Origin: Psettodes erumei | Lineage: Eukaryota > Chordata > Actinopteri > Pleuronectiformes > Psettodidae | Length of the DNA: 64,000 nt | Assembly (NCBI GenBank): GCA_016785225.1 | Contig: JAFBJZ010000902.1 | Location: 1,159,129 to 1,223,128 of the forward strand | Direction of reading: 5' to 3' | Shown: in pieces, positions 37,626-44,943 of the stretch | How the letters are laid out: every line of letters begins with the position of its first letter | Position numbering within the stretch: the first letter of the stretch is position 1 | The notes under the pieces: generated by a model | Told to the model about the DNA's origin: nothing | Databases searched by the model: none | What the model saw: the letters and a program-made list of their open reading frames with translations, nothing else | Translations under genes and position numbers: made by a program

Positions 37626-39737
37626 GCTCCCAATTGGAGAACCAGATTCACAATTCTGAGCATGGGACAAGCTAATATCCAGGTTTATCTGGGCGGGAGC
37701 CAAGCATAGGGTAATATTCAAAACCCTTCAGCTAGACAAAGAAAATGGAGGATTGGCATTGCCAAACTTCAGCGAATACTACTATGCCGTACAGCTAAGA
37801 AACATAGTATATTGGTGCTCCCCGGGTTATCAAGATGGAAGGACATTGAGATGAGCCTGGGTCAGGCCCCTCCACAGTCAAGGTTAAGTGGAAAAGAGCA
37901 TATACATCTTAAAAGGTGAAAACTCGATCATGAGGGAAACGTTCAAAATATGATACGATGTGGTTAAAAAGTATAAATTAACAGGAGACTGTAAGCTGCT
38001 GATTTGGCCTTCTCACACCTCCAGGTTCGGTCCAGGAACTGTAGGTAAGACTTGAAAAGTGGAGAGACAAAGGAATAACAGCTATATGTACACTGGTAGA
38101 TAAGCAACATTTTAAATCATTTGGACAAATTAAAAATGAGTTTGGACTGGAAAAATGGAGATTTTATTCAATTAAGACACTTCTATGAGACAGAAATTAA
38201 GAAGGAAATGCTATTGGAAGGGAATGATGTCATTGAGGTGTTGACTGGTGCGTTCAAGCAAATCCCTTCAACAATTGTCTCTAAACTGTACAAAGGCTTA
38301 TTGAAGCAACAAGGAAGAAATACAGTGTATATAAAAGTGAAATGGGAAAAAGAACTCAATATTGAGTCATCTGGGACTGACTGGCAGTCCATATTTAAGA
38401 CCCAACATACATCAACAAGTTCTAAAAAATGGAGGGAGTTTAGTTGGAAAAATTTAACACGTATTTTCATTACACCAAATATCAAAAGTAAACAATTAGG
38501 CCAACAACAATATTATTGGATTGTGGGCAACTGAATGCCAATCATTCCCAAATATTTTGGTCATCTGTGAAAATACAGTCATTTTGGGAGGGGGTTTTAA
38601 GAACCATGGATGAAATTTTTGGATATAATATTCCCAATGACCCTCGGTATATATATCTAGGACTGATACCAGATGATGTAATAGGTAAAGAAGACATATA
38701 CCTGTTCAAGATCCTATCACTTGCAGCTAAGAAAGCCATTACAAGAAGTTGGGTGAGAACTGACCCACCTGGACTGAACCACTAGCTGGACATTATAGAA
38801 GAAATTCGATCAATGGAACAATTGACCTACAGTCTTCGAATCAAAACAGAGCTGTATGCTGTAAGATGGACAAAATGGCATCTTTATGTGACAAAATAGT
38901 GTTCACCCCCCTTGCATGTTTCACATTTTGAGTCATGTCTCTAAAAGTGTATAAAGCCAGATGAATGGTGGGAGCTGAATGGTCAGTGAGTGTACAACCT
39001 GAGCAATAGATCAGTGGTTCAACTCCCGGGGGAATCACCATCATACCAAAATTTGATCCCGATACTGGTCAAAGGAAATGTTATGCTTTGGCTGTGGTCT
39101 GCAGTGTTGGAGTGCTTTCTAGTAAGATGATGATTTTAGATTTTTATTATTATTGTTTTCATTTCTACTATTGTTGTTTAATGAGAAATAAGAGCCCCTT
39201 TGTTTTCTAATTTCACCAAAACAATATCTTGTTTTATTCCTGTTAAATATTATGTCTTTTTAATCATTTGACAGCATTCAAGCCAGAGTTATCTTGAATC
39301 ACAATGTGAAAATCAGAATTATTTGAATGGGTAAAGTGGAAATGTTTTGTGAGAGCCCAGTTTCATTTTGTCTGAAGAGTCTGATTATAAACAAATGAGA
39401 CACTGAGCTTTACTTGAACAAAATTGAAGAGCCTAACGGGAAAACAAACCAGAGTACTACTATGGCCAGCTCCACTTCGCTCCTCCTTGTCCTCTTTAAC
39501 CATTTCCAAAATTTAGCTTCTAACTGTAATGCTTGCTGTCCATCACCCACATCTACTCCCTTACACAAGCTCTTAATGTAAATCACACTGATTAAAACAT
39601 ACCTTCAGTTCCATATGTGAAACCCAAAAAGAATAATGCCAAAAACAGAGAGTGATACGTACCTTGAAGAAACTGCCCTTCTCCTGCCTGCAGGGTTGAC
39701 TGACAGTTCTAGTAGACATGATGTCTGCAGAGTCCAT
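6243..39737 (-). CDS. rin2: Ras and Rab interactor 2 (RIN2), 11 coding exons
   Basis: RIN2 is a cytoplasmic effector of activated Ras and a guanine-nucleotide exchange factor for Rab5, acting at early endosomes (family knowledge). Coding blocks join as 39737-39663, 29136-29036, 28337-28127, 27842-27731, 24804-24732, 23524-23433, 15704-14112, 7991-7683, 7532-7401, 6937-6774 and 6656-6243. Every border has GT/AG and the phases agree, giving 3,276 nt or 1,091 residues plus stop. By my count SH2 is about residues 100-205, Pro-rich motifs about 370, RIN homology about 645-740, VPS9 about 745-925 and RA about 955-1045. The VPS9 signature GADDFLP and the YYLT motif are intact, so catalysis is plausible. 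The protein is longer than human RIN2 (895 aa as I recall it), mostly through the exon 7 linker. RIN3 is less likely: the N-terminal GSFFK peptide and the RDSGYDSL motif are RIN2-like. Introns are full of transposons, but no coding exon is hit. Confidence 0.93.
6774..6937 (-). CDS. rin2: rin2 coding exon 10 (end of VPS9)
   Basis: This 164-nt exon encodes residues 900-954. It begins GGYYLTSAYGAMSLIRNF; the Tyr and Thr of YYLT are the other two conserved VPS9 catalytic positions. It then reads LHQWHRRRTAQRS and DDFQ before donor GTAAGA. It ends in phase 0. Confidence 0.92.
7401..7532 (-). CDS. rin2: rin2 coding exon 9 (VPS9 catalytic part)
   Basis: This 132-nt exon encodes residues 856-899. 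It reads RLYGADDFLPMLTYVLAQ, then MMELLDPSQLHGEG. The Asp and Pro of DDFLP correspond to residues needed for Rab5 exchange in Rabex-5 (family knowledge). The acceptor is TCAGTAG, the donor is GTATCT, and both borders are phase 1. Confidence 0.92.
7619..7671. repeat. (GT)n microsatellite beside the rin2 exon 8 donor
   Basis: This is a mostly perfect GT/GC tract of about 50 bp on the plus strand, so it is CA-rich in the rin2 transcript. It begins about 11 nt after the exon 8 donor, which is weak. CA tracts in pre-mRNA are known hnRNP L binding sites. Confidence 0.92.
7683..7991 (-). CDS. rin2: rin2 coding exon 8 (VPS9, first part)
   Basis: This 309-nt exon encodes residues 753-855. It includes LVLEKAMHKCVLKPLKP, which opens the VPS9 exchange domain, KIKHKFHTM, and YSPEKKVTMLLRVCKLIY. 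The acceptor is CCCTCAG. The donor is GTGGAA, a poor match to consensus, and a long CA repeat (gene orientation) lies 11-63 nt downstream. Confidence 0.93.
8684..8800 (+). repeat. Tc1-type MITE fragment (diverged)
   Basis: The phrase TATTCACACCCCTTCACTTT, then AATGACAAAATGAAAACATG and TTTTGCAAATGTAAAAC, resembles the widespread teleost Tc1-related repeat. It is assigned from memory of that family; no terminal repeat remains. Confidence 0.45.
11310..11420 (+). repeat. diverged teleost dispersed repeat
   Basis: GCTAGCTTAGCTTATTATC followed by AGCTTGGAAGACTGGAAA and GGGAGATAGCTC resembles a common fish repeat (typical core: TTAGCATAAAGACTGGAAAC). It is old, with no coding content. Confidence 0.45.
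11490..11605 (+). repeat. LINE/SINE 3' tail with ATGG repeats
   Basis: GACCTGTCCCCACCC, then CAGCTGGGATTGGCTCC and GGAAAATGGATGGATGGATG match the 3' tail shared by many fish RTE-type LINEs and their SINE partners. The body has decayed and only the tail is readable. Confidence 0.6.
13121..13149. repeat. (GT)n microsatellite
   Basis: Interrupted GT tract within the rin2 intron between exons 7 and 8. Confidence 0.85.
14112..15704 (-). CDS. rin2: rin2 coding exon 7 (linker and RIN homology)
   Basis: This 1,593-nt exon encodes residues 222-752. In order it holds FWDAQL, the RIN2-like TRTPSELEHCQSNGALYFIN block, a proline run (PPPRPPPP) likely to bind SH3 domains, long Ser-rich tracts, QRLSDMSLSTDSSDSFDF, an acidic run of Glu/Asp with a DQDQD repeat, then the RIN-homology segment with SGVFTSLLTPEKRAIRR and ELSRDKSSYFGCLVQDY. 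It ends PIESLIPEDQI at donor GTGAGT. The Ser/acidic parts are longer than in the mammalian protein. A 168-codon frame on the opposite strand is only a mirror of the biased codons. Confidence 0.93.
15705..18246 (-). other. rin2 intron 6, exon-7-proximal part
   Basis: No coding exon belonging to the main rin2 chain is seen. It contains the GC-rich candidate promoter and first exon at 16867-17110 (separate entry). Otherwise it is AT-rich non-coding DNA without recognised repeats. Confidence 0.6.
16867..17110 (-). promoter_or_regulatory. candidate internal rin2 promoter and first exon
   Basis: On the minus strand a strong donor (ACA then GTAAGT) at 16867/16866 follows a short open stretch with an ATG at 16917. 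Just upstream are an AP-1-type TGAGTCAT (16995-17002), a GC box GGGCGGG (about 17022-17028, plus strand) and GGCGGGAA (about 17043-17050, minus strand). This is the only GC-box cluster I noticed in the intron. Spliced straight to exon 7, that ATG would be out of frame with rin2, so the exon would act as 5' UTR and a downstream Met in exon 7 would be used. This is inference from motifs only. Confidence 0.3.
18247..18329. repeat. perfect 25-bp inverted repeat (hairpin)
   Basis: Arms at 18247-18271 and 18305-18329 are exact reverse complements (CAATCAAATAACAACAAACT and onward), with a 33-nt spacer. The match stops abruptly outside the arms. It may be a small MITE remnant or a transcribed hairpin inside the rin2 intron. 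Confidence 0.85.
18604..18812 (-). mobile_element. RLE-type LINE, 3' end fragment
   Basis: The minus strand encodes GAVTPKLEGWLQQIPGTT and ILRRTLRLPGLWS, the C-terminus of the same LINE family as the copies at 19568-21142 and 31665-34403. Here this part is in a clean frame, whereas both larger copies are frame-shifted. It is joined abruptly at about 18812 to the L2-like fragment. Confidence 0.8.
18813..19567 (+). mobile_element. L2/Rex1-like LINE fragment, 3' part
   Basis: The plus strand encodes the end of a jockey-group reverse transcriptase: KTKEIILDFRRHRP, YINGDCGTT, KKAQQHLHFLRVLREYNV, SILTYCNTVWFSHCM. An AT-rich 3' UTR runs to 19567. It is 5'-truncated within the RT. It pairs tail to tail with the RLE-type LINE that ends here from the right, and the same pair recurs inverted at 34404-35167. 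Confidence 0.85.
19568..21142 (-). mobile_element. RLE-type LINE (R4/Dong/Rex6-like), decayed copy 1
   Basis: The minus strand encodes RT palm sequence GGALSPLLFCIGLNPLSQ, with the catalytic motif changed to YMDE, then MSFGLDKCGRMVSRRGK, KYLGI, and a CRLCREGPATVQH zinc knuckle. The endonuclease-like end keeps AIPSDSNIRKKEH but has lost the PD motif present in copy 2. The element is 5'-truncated at about 21142, frame-shifted near 20521 and again near the C-terminus. Family naming is from memory of RLE-bearing fish LINEs. The copy is dead. Confidence 0.88.
21143..21480 (+). mobile_element. L1-like LINE ORF2 fragment
   Basis: Plus-strand reading, with frame breaks, gives VEKVKSDLERWKVIPFSVDG and later PHLNKALLQRGQKGAELFQ, which resembles the post-RT part of fish L1 ORF2. 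It abuts the truncated end of the RLE-type LINE at 21142. Confidence 0.6.
21471..21495. repeat. 11-bp palindrome with GATA words
   Basis: CTTTTATCTGC, a 3-nt loop, and its exact reverse complement. Each arm contains an AGATAA word, a GATA-factor type site. Confidence 0.7.
21496..23432 (-). other. rin2 intron 6, exon-6-proximal part
   Basis: AT-rich, with an A-rich stretch at about 22500-22545 and the small palindrome at 21958-21993. No gene or recognisable transposon protein was found. Confidence 0.6.
21958..21993. repeat. 13-bp perfect inverted repeat
   Basis: ACACACATGCCTT and its exact reverse complement are separated by 10 nt. Each arm holds a CATG-centred decamer close to a p53 half-site, with one mismatch per half. 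Confidence 0.75.
23433..23524 (-). CDS. rin2: rin2 coding exon 6 (end of SH2)
   Basis: This 92-nt exon encodes residues 191-221. It reads RDVLPFTLKLPEAIA and then a helix-like segment ending KLGSG. It joins exon 7, which starts FWDAQL; RIN2 has a GLNFW-type motif at the same place. The acceptor is TTCTTAG and the donor is GTTTGT, a weaker donor than its neighbours. Confidence 0.88.
24553..24573. repeat. C-run and (AC)n microsatellite
   Basis: A run of C followed by about 9 AC units, within the rin2 intron between exons 5 and 6. Confidence 0.85.
24732..24804 (-). CDS. rin2: rin2 coding exon 5 (SH2)
   Basis: This short 73-nt exon encodes residues 167-190 and two bases of codon 191. It carries FSLEGSGLSFADLFRLVAF, very close to the RIN2 SH2 segment. 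The acceptor is CTGCAG, the donor is GTGAGT, and both borders are in phase with their neighbours. Confidence 0.9.
24805..26006 (-). other. rin2 intron 4, exon-5 side
   Basis: No exon or known repeat recognised. It ends where the LINE fragment at 26007 begins. Confidence 0.6.
26007..27252 (+). mobile_element. Rex1/L2-like LINE fragment, 3' part
   Basis: The plus strand encodes AFNTIIPALLCDKLSQLNVP, then ISTGAPQGCVLSPLLFSLY, FADDTTLIGLISDGDESAYR (catalytic FADD present), NNLELNALKTVEMIVDFRKG and SFRFLGTTISQELKW. A 290-codon open stretch covers most of the RT. One frame break lies near 26160. The 3' UTR has TTA/TTG runs and ends in repeated GATTCT units, typical of these LINEs. It is 5'-truncated and sits inside rin2 intron 4, sense to the plus strand. 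Confidence 0.9.
27731..27842 (-). CDS. rin2: rin2 coding exon 4 (SH2)
   Basis: This 112-nt exon encodes residues 130-166. It holds TFVVRKS, the RIN version of the SH2 phosphotyrosine-pocket motif with its arginine kept, followed by a beta-strand segment (VISLRMD) and DFPVKESQY. The acceptor is CCTGCAG, the donor is GTAAGC, and it ends in phase 1. Confidence 0.88.
28127..28337 (-). CDS. rin2: rin2 coding exon 3 (start of SH2)
   Basis: This 211-nt exon encodes residues 59-129. It contains RDSGYDSL, followed by a segment ending HTHAVWLQLGLS, which is the diagnostic RIN-family lead into the SH2 domain, including the conserved WLQL. The acceptor is TTTTCAG, the donor is GTGAGG, and it ends in phase 0. 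Confidence 0.92.
28846..29005 (+). repeat. Tc1-type MITE, left end
   Basis: Starts CAGTGCCTATAAAAAGTATT directly after a TA. It then reads CACCTCCTTGGATGTTTTCC and TGGAATCATGGTCAATATG, matching a common teleost Tc1-related repeat. The right end is not found, and rin2 exon 2 starts 31 bp later. Confidence 0.75.
29036..29136 (-). CDS. rin2: rin2 coding exon 2
   Basis: This 101-nt exon encodes residues 26-58 and two bases of codon 59. It starts LIDSVAWEIG, which matches the segment directly after GSFFK in RIN2. The acceptor is TTTACAG and the donor is GTGAGC. A Tc1-type repeat fragment ends only about 30 bp downstream of the donor. Confidence 0.85.
29137..31242 (-). other. rin2 intron 1, exon-2-proximal part
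   Basis: No coding sequence supported. It contains a SINE-like copy at 29610-29760 and, near 31108-31170, a short piece (CTCTGCCAAGGAAGTTA) of the dispersed repeat better seen at 59868-60062. Confidence 0.55.
29610..29760 (+). repeat. SINE-like repeat, copy 1
   Basis: Contains GCAGGTCCCGTTTCAACTCC, which includes a B-box-like word, and ends GTGCTTTCTAGT. Both features recur at 38885-39115 and 60050-60345. It looks like a tRNA-derived SINE remnant; no A box is clear. Confidence 0.45.
31331..31420 (-). mobile_element. LINE 3' tail fragment
   Basis: In minus orientation the sequence ends with an AATAAAGTGC-type tail and repeated TATTC units, as in many fish L2/CR1-type LINEs. Only the tail is present, and its pentamer repeat forms the inner edge of the 98-bp arm. 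Confidence 0.5.
31441..31547. repeat. compound AC/AT microsatellite
   Basis: An ATATAC-rich stretch, then about 17 AC units, then about 12 AT units, forming the core of the spacer in the inverted repeat. Confidence 0.9.
31665..34403 (+). mobile_element. RLE-type LINE (R4/Dong/Rex6-like), decayed copy 2
   Basis: The longer of two copies. In order it shows an N-terminal segment (TEALETAKQRLT-like, WTAPGPDMIHAYWLKKL), RT blocks (SNYRPITCLSTTWKLL, SWIDYKKAYDL, GDVLSP, palm YRDD), MSFGVDKCGRMVSRRGK, HGGFHPKSSILRLYTKRKEGG, a CRLCREGPETVQH zinc knuckle and the endonuclease motif PDIMVVDK...VVIDVAIPSD. Breaks include frameshifts near 32040 and 32820, a stop in the palm near 32896 and a stop at 33974, plus a C-terminal frameshift also seen in copy 1. 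It lies in rin2 intron 1. The shared frameshift argues for duplication rather than two independent insertions. Confidence 0.9.
34404..35372 (-). mobile_element. L2/Rex1-like LINE fragment, 3' part
   Basis: The minus strand encodes RTLSTGSPQGCVLSPLLFTL, KFADDTTVVGLITRGDELAY (catalytic FADD kept) and the same C-terminal segment as the copy at 18813-19567, then the same AT-rich 3' UTR to 34404. It is 5'-truncated at about 35372 against the L1 that follows. It is fused tail to tail with the RLE-type LINE. Confidence 0.9.
35373..38880 (+). mobile_element. L1-like LINE with ORF1 and internally deleted ORF2
   Basis: ORF1 (35437-36081, then decayed to about 36478) has a coiled coil (LSDQVKEAESRVETVERW) followed by LNDLESRSRQNNIRVFGVAE, the L1 ORF1p hinge. 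ORF2 starts at 36871 (MSHNLKIASLNVNSLSNLVK), keeps the first part of the endonuclease, then jumps to a post-RT region at about 37265 (LMSGYKLNISNTQVLSFNY, KYPGMIITQEF). It continues through many stops to a C-terminal piece (FWSSVKIQSFWEGVLRTMDE) near 38600. A 28-base T run sits at 37593-37620. The copy is dead and lies in rin2 intron 1. Confidence 0.85.
37593..37620. repeat. poly-T run (28 nt)
   Basis: Uninterrupted T run inside the L1 remnant, just after sequence for the post-RT region. In rin2 orientation it is a poly-A run. Confidence 0.95.
38885..39115 (+). repeat. SINE-like repeat, copy 2
   Basis: Contains TTTCACATTTTGAGTCATGT, a B-box-like GTGGTTCAACTCCCGGGGGA and GAGTGCTTTCTAGT. The head and tail match the copy at 60050-60345. 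It is placed 0.5 kb downstream of rin2 exon 1 in gene order. Confidence 0.5.
39663..39737 (-). CDS. rin2: rin2 coding exon 1 (N-terminus)
   Basis: Twenty-five codons begin at an ATG (Met-Asp-Ser-Ala-Asp) and end in EKGSFFK, which matches the conserved N-terminal peptide of RIN2. The donor is GTACGT at 39662-39657, phase 0. The frame stays open upstream to a good acceptor (T-rich tract then CACAG) ending at 39756, so the exon probably starts at 39755 and at least one non-coding exon lies further right. A second in-frame Met at codon 7 is an alternative start. Confidence 0.75.
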
Positions 39738-39755
39738 CTCTGTCTTGTGAACTCT

Positions 39756-41558
39756 CTGTGGAGGAAAAAAAATTATTCGAGCATCAGTAGAAATGGCACA
39801 ACAGGGATTGCAGGGTTGGGTGCAATATGTGCAATAGAGGAAACTCACAAATGAATGCGAAAAAGACTCTCAAATTTAGAGAAAAAAAAGGAAAAATAGT
39901 CAATGAATCATCAAGCAACCGCAGGGGATGCCACTTGCACACTGTGCATATTTAAGTTGAGCAAGTGATGCATGTAATTCCTATCAGCACTGTACATAAA
40001 TGTGTATTTAAACACTAACACAGAAACACTAATTCACCAGAATTAGTGTGGAAGGATATTGTGGAAGGAAGTGGAAGGATTTTATTGTGCGGCTGGCAAA
40101 TAAACACACTGGAGCTTGGACATCTGTGTGATTCTGATCATCTATTGCAAGGAAAACTAAGTCGATCAAGCACACAACAAGCAGGAAAGCCCCAGCTCAC
40201 CCAAACATGCTAGTGAGTGGGTGCAACAGGATAGAACATGGCTGAACAAAGTTAGTTTACGAGTGAAATAAAAAATAAAAGTTTATTTAATATGTATTTA
40301 ATGTTTTAATCTCATAAATGTGTTTTTTCCTTGTATTATTTTTGTTCTTACTGGAAATTCTTTCAGTAGCTATGTTTGGGTTTTGCCAAATTCTAAAATG
40401 CATGAGCATAAGCCATGGAGGATAAGTGGAGGATATCTTTATCCAAGGGAACACAGCCAAGTAGGGATGCATGTTTGTATTGAACCCTACTATATAAGGT
40501 ATTTAAAACATCTCAGGTAAAGACACTCCTCGTGACTTCTTGTGATAAGGCTTGTTTGCCTCCCATATAATTGAATCAGAATATATCACTTTCACCCTAT
40601 CAGGGTGTGTTTAAATGTATTCAGAAAGCTATATATTTAGAGAAATCTTCTTCAACAGGAAACAGAGGACGCAGAGCTGCGATCCTAAGGCCACGAGATA
40701 TTCTGGTTATGAAAATAAGTGTCCATGCACAACACTTGCAGAAGCCAATACCTGCTAAGAATGTGGTCAGCAGTTTTTGGTCTGAGGCCATAGAACTCAA
40801 TAGAAAATGGGAAAACAGAGTAGGTGCACTGAGAGGTTTCTCAGGGTCTTGGTCACAACAGAAGGGAGGATGGAGCATGGGATCAGCAGGCAATGTTTCT
40901 AAGCATCAGCAGTAATGTGTGCTTCATGTTGGATTGCAGTGGTAAAGAGGGAGCTGAGGCTGCATCAAGTGCTCTCACTTTACCACTCTGTCAATCCAGG
41001 TTCAAGCCTCATCTTTAGGTGGTGAGTGAGAGAAAGACACTGCAGATACAGGAGACTGAAATGAGCTTCCTTTAAAAGGATGGCTGGGCTCATCCTTACA
41101 TTCAGTTGACAGCAGCTTAGAAATTTCAACAGCTGGTCCTTCATGTCAAAAGAAACCACTGGAGGTGCTTTGTACAATTGATCAGGGTGAATCCTGACAG
41201 TGTCTATTATATTGTTTCGTCACTTCCGGCCCACTCGGCCAGGAGATAAGAGTTGTACTGGCTCCTTATATATTATTGCTGACCTGTTAGCCAAAAAGTT
41301 AAATGAACTTTGATTATGATATTTAAATATTGCAACATCCATGGTAAAAAAAAAACAACAAAAGATTTCTATGCTTTGCACAAGACATTAGATGGATATT
41401 TATATTTTCATCATCACTTCACCACTTCATTCGCTGGATATCAAATAACTGGGACTGGTTGGGGGATAATAACTGGTTGGATATAAAATAGCTTGTTTTG
41501 AGTTTTAGCCTGCTCTCAAAATGGTACCGAAACCATTTCTCTGATGCTGACCCAGATA
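39756..41558. other. upstream of rin2 coding exon 1, no gene recognised
   Basis: Likely rin2 5' intron. An open frame of 114 codons at 40571-40915 has no family likeness I recognise and no splice or repeat support. No transposon protein remains were seen. Confidence 0.5.
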
Positions 41559-42818
41559 CAGTGGTATGCAAAAGTATGGGTACCCCACTAAGACCTGTAG
41601 GGATTTATAGCTGACAGGTTGCAGCACAAAATTGCTTTGACTAGCTTGTGAGACCTTCAATTACAAAGACAGGTAGAACCAATCATGAAAAAGGCTATTT
41701 AACAGAGGCAATTGCTGGCTGTGCTTGTCCTAGGTTCTTTTTTAGAGTGTGGCAACATGGGGACATGAAAACAACTCTCCACTGACCTAAAAACTAAGAT
41801 AATTTATTATCATGAATTAGGAGATGGGTACAATAAATTATCAAGAAGGTTTGGGCTGTCTGTCTCCACAGTCAGAAATGTGGTGCAGAAATGGAAGGCC
41901 ACAAGAACAGTCCTTGTGAAGGAAAGATGTGGTAGGCCAAAAAAAAATACCGGAAAGTTGGTGATAGACAAGCCACAGACCACCTCTCGAGAACATCTGG
42001 CTACTGATGGTGTAGTTGTTCATCGTTCCACAATCCAGCGTACTTTGCACCAGGAAAAGCTCATTGGAAGGGTGAAAGCGCAAAAAGCCTTTCCTGAGTG
42101 TTCGTCACAAGAAGAGTTGCATGAGGTATGCAAAAAATCACATCTGGACAAGCCAGAAGCATTTCGGAAAAAAATACTGTAGTCAGATGAGACTAAGATA
42201 GAGTTATTTGGTCAGAACAAGAGGAGGTATGCATGGCGAAAAAAACACACTGAATTCCCTGAGGAGATCTCATTGCCTACTGTGAAATTTGGTGGAGGGT
42301 CCATCATGTTATGGGGGCTGTGTGGCCAGCACAGGGACTGGAAACCTTGTTAAAGTTGAGGGCCACGTGAATTCCTCTCAGTATCAGCAGATTCCTGAAG
42401 AGAATGTTCAAGAATCGGTCACAAGGTTGAAGCTACGTCAGGGTTGGATTTTTCAGCAGGACAATGATCCTAAGCACTGTTCAAAATCCACCAAGGAATT
42501 CATACAGAAGCACAAGTACAATCTTCTGGAATGGCCATCCCAGTCCCCAGACCTTAACATCATTGAAAATGTATGGATTGATTTGAAGTAGGCTGTTTAC
42601 GCACGGAAACCAAGAAACCTGACTGAACTGGAGGCATTTTGTATGGAGGAATGGGCCAAAATACCACCTGCCAGACTTCAGGGACTTGTCTGTGGCTATA
42701 GGGGCGTCTACAGTCGTCTAACATATGTTAAAATAAAGTTACTGCTTCAAAAGCTCAGCAAGTGACAAACTAATGCAATGATTTTCCTAAGGGGTGCCCA
42801 AACTTTTGCATACCATTG
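41559..42818 (+). mobile_element. Tc1-family DNA transposon, complete ends, broken transposase
   Basis: A 1,260-bp element flanked on both sides by TA, the Tc1 target duplication. The left end reads CAGTGGTATGCAAAAGTATG and the right end is its near-match in reverse complement (CAATGGTATGCAAAAGTTTG). The transposase frame keeps a helix-turn-helix start (YNKLSRRFGLSVSTVRNVV), GRPKK, and the catalytic positions in SDETK, QQDNDPKH and NIIENVW. Stops and frameshifts break it, for example at about 41763, 42180 and 42340. It cannot encode a full enzyme. It lies in the probable rin2 5' intron. Confidence 0.95.
41880..42591 (+). pseudogene. Tc1 transposase pseudogene
   Basis: Two main open pieces remain (41880-42182 and 42289-42591). 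The first carries the DNA-binding and linker part. The second carries the catalytic QQDNDPKH and SPDLNIIENVW motifs. They are separated by a stop after RKKIL and a frame change around 42300. Confidence 0.88.
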
Positions 42819-43767
42819 TATGCACGAAGAAGTCAAATGTTGAGCAGCCAACCATTTAAAAGGTGTGGTGGGTCACCATGGTATAAGAAGCAGCTAATCC
42901 TAACACAATTTTGTTTGTAGTGCGTAATAGCCTGAATATTGATTCAAAGACGTCTTGTCATGTTTTAACGGAAAATACTTAACACTGAAAAAAGTACAGA
43001 TTTCTTTACAGTCAAAAAATGCCTCCAGCTGGTGATTAACAATTAAAAATTAAAGCTTTGAAAAAGATTGGATTCGACTGCCCTCGTTTTTTTTGGCATG
43101 TTTGTGCATGCAAGATTGAGAAACAGGTCTATCTCCAAGAGAGTAAAACAAACTACAGTGTGACAGAGGACATGCAACCCCACTGGCCAATGTTCCACTG
43201 ACTCAGAGTTTATAAGGCTTTCTATCTGTGTACATTAATCAGATAAAGTAATGGATCTGTCAACCTTTAATACATAGGAATTAGGCAATACTGGATTACC
43301 AGAAAACAAAAAACATAGCCTGGAACATGAATTGCCTGATTTTCCCACAATACAACTGTAAAGCAAACGTGACTGCTAAGTGAACATTTAAACTTATGGA
43401 GAGGCTGTTGAGTCACTGATTTAATGTAGTTATTTGATTGCTTGTTTTTACATCTCTCTGCAGAAAACCCAACACATCAGTCATCAGGAAACATGCCTCT
43501 TCAAAATTAATAAAAAACCTGTGCTTTCAGATTCTCAGAGCCCGGCAGACAGATCTGAGGTGACTCATATCCTTTAACCTTATAATTTCCCAACTCATGC
43601 TCATTGCAGAAGCTTGAGCATCTGTCTCATATTGTAGTCAGCGTCCTGGTATTATCTAACCTTCTGATGGATAATCCTGATTATGATAAGGCACTGTATG
43701 TTAAGGGGATAAACCTCAGACCTTCATGCTGTGAAATAACAGTTCTAACTAATTAGCCTCAGTCGGC
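42819..43767. other. non-coding, no gene recognised
   Basis: AT-rich. At about 43378-43408 it shares an exact stretch (TGAACATTTAAACTTATGGA, then GAGGCTG) with the L1 relic near 46670, so a small L1 5' remnant may be present. Nothing else is recognisable. Confidence 0.5.
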
Positions 43768-44065
43768 AACATTTAGGGCCACAACTAATGATAAATTTAA
43801 TTTCTGATTAATCTACCAATTATTTTTCCCATTTTCTATTATCAATTTGTCTGTGCAATATCAGAAAATAGTCAAAAAAAGTCAATTACACTTTCTTATA
43901 GCCCATCTTATTTGTCAAAAATACCCAAATTCTAAGATATTTTATTAACTACAGATGGGATGAAGAAGCAGAAAATCTTCACTTTGGAGAAGCTGGAACC
44001 ATGCTTGTCATATTTGCTTAAAAAACAACTGAAACAGTTGATAGTGGCCAAATAATTTCCTGTAA
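43768..44065 (+). repeat. teleost non-autonomous DNA element
   Basis: GGGCCACAACTAATGATAAA, TTTCTGATTAATCTACCAAT, then CAGAAAATAGTCAAAAAAAG and TTTGGAGAAGCTGGAACCAT match a widespread fish repeat that carries clustered GATTAATC words. It has no coding capacity. The classification is from memory; the right end is diverged. Confidence 0.7.
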
Positions 44066-44916
44066 TTATGCATTATAAATGCAATATGGTAACGATATAC
44101 TGGGGTTTAATGGTTTAAAAATAGCACATCCAGACTATGAGGTTAGTTACTCATCATCACACAATATGAAATACCTACTAAGTATGTGTGTGTGTGTGTG
44201 CTGGGGGGTGAATTCCTTATTTTATTTATTGTATTTAAAATACTTTGAAATAGTCTGTTGTGAAATACTATACACACTCTATACAATATAAGAATAAGTA
44301 TACTTACACAAATGTATGAATAGTAAATACTTATTATCTTATTACTTATTATCTTATGATCCAAAAAGTCTTTTCAAACACATAAGGTGCATTCCTTTCC
44401 ATGAGCTCATGGGTCAACAATGAGGCTTTTGTAAAACTGATCAAGTTTTTTCAATCTGTTCCTGGAACTAAAGTAAGATTCAATGTACAGTTACAGTACA
44501 GTCACAGAGTGTAGGTTCTTCCAACACAAACCACCTTGGAATACACACCACTGACACCACCACCTGACACGTTTTATTTTAGCCTGTAGCAATGGCCCCA
44601 GTACCGACTACATTAATACCATTAGTGTCATTATGACCAGCTTAGGACATCTCTACAAATAACACAATTAATAAATTAACAACACTCTTGTGGTTTCATA
44701 TATGTGAAGTAGTGTGATGTTGACTAACTGTACACACTGTATTTCAATTTACTTTGACTGGGTGTGCCCCCACTTTGCAGGGCTGAGTTTTATTTCATGC
44801 AATGAAATTACATAAGTGCAAAAACAAACATATCTCGATTGACAAGAGAGGGTGTTGTCTGTGGTCACACACACTCACCTCTGAGGACTCTGGTAGCTAT
44901 CATAGGATTTACACAT

Positions 44917-44943
44917 GCACACACACACACACACACACACACA
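44917..44943. repeat. (AC)n microsatellite
   Basis: About 13 AC units upstream of the RTE fragment. Confidence 0.92.

Noticed and set aside
6243..39737. RIN1 or RIN3 instead of RIN2
   Set aside because: The N-terminal GSFFK peptide, RDSGYDSL, TRTPSELE and GALYFINPLF motifs fit RIN2 best. RIN3 lacks the first two as I recall it.
40571..40915. 114-codon frame with no known match
   Set aside because: It lacks splice support, family likeness or codon evidence. Chance length in this DNA is similar.
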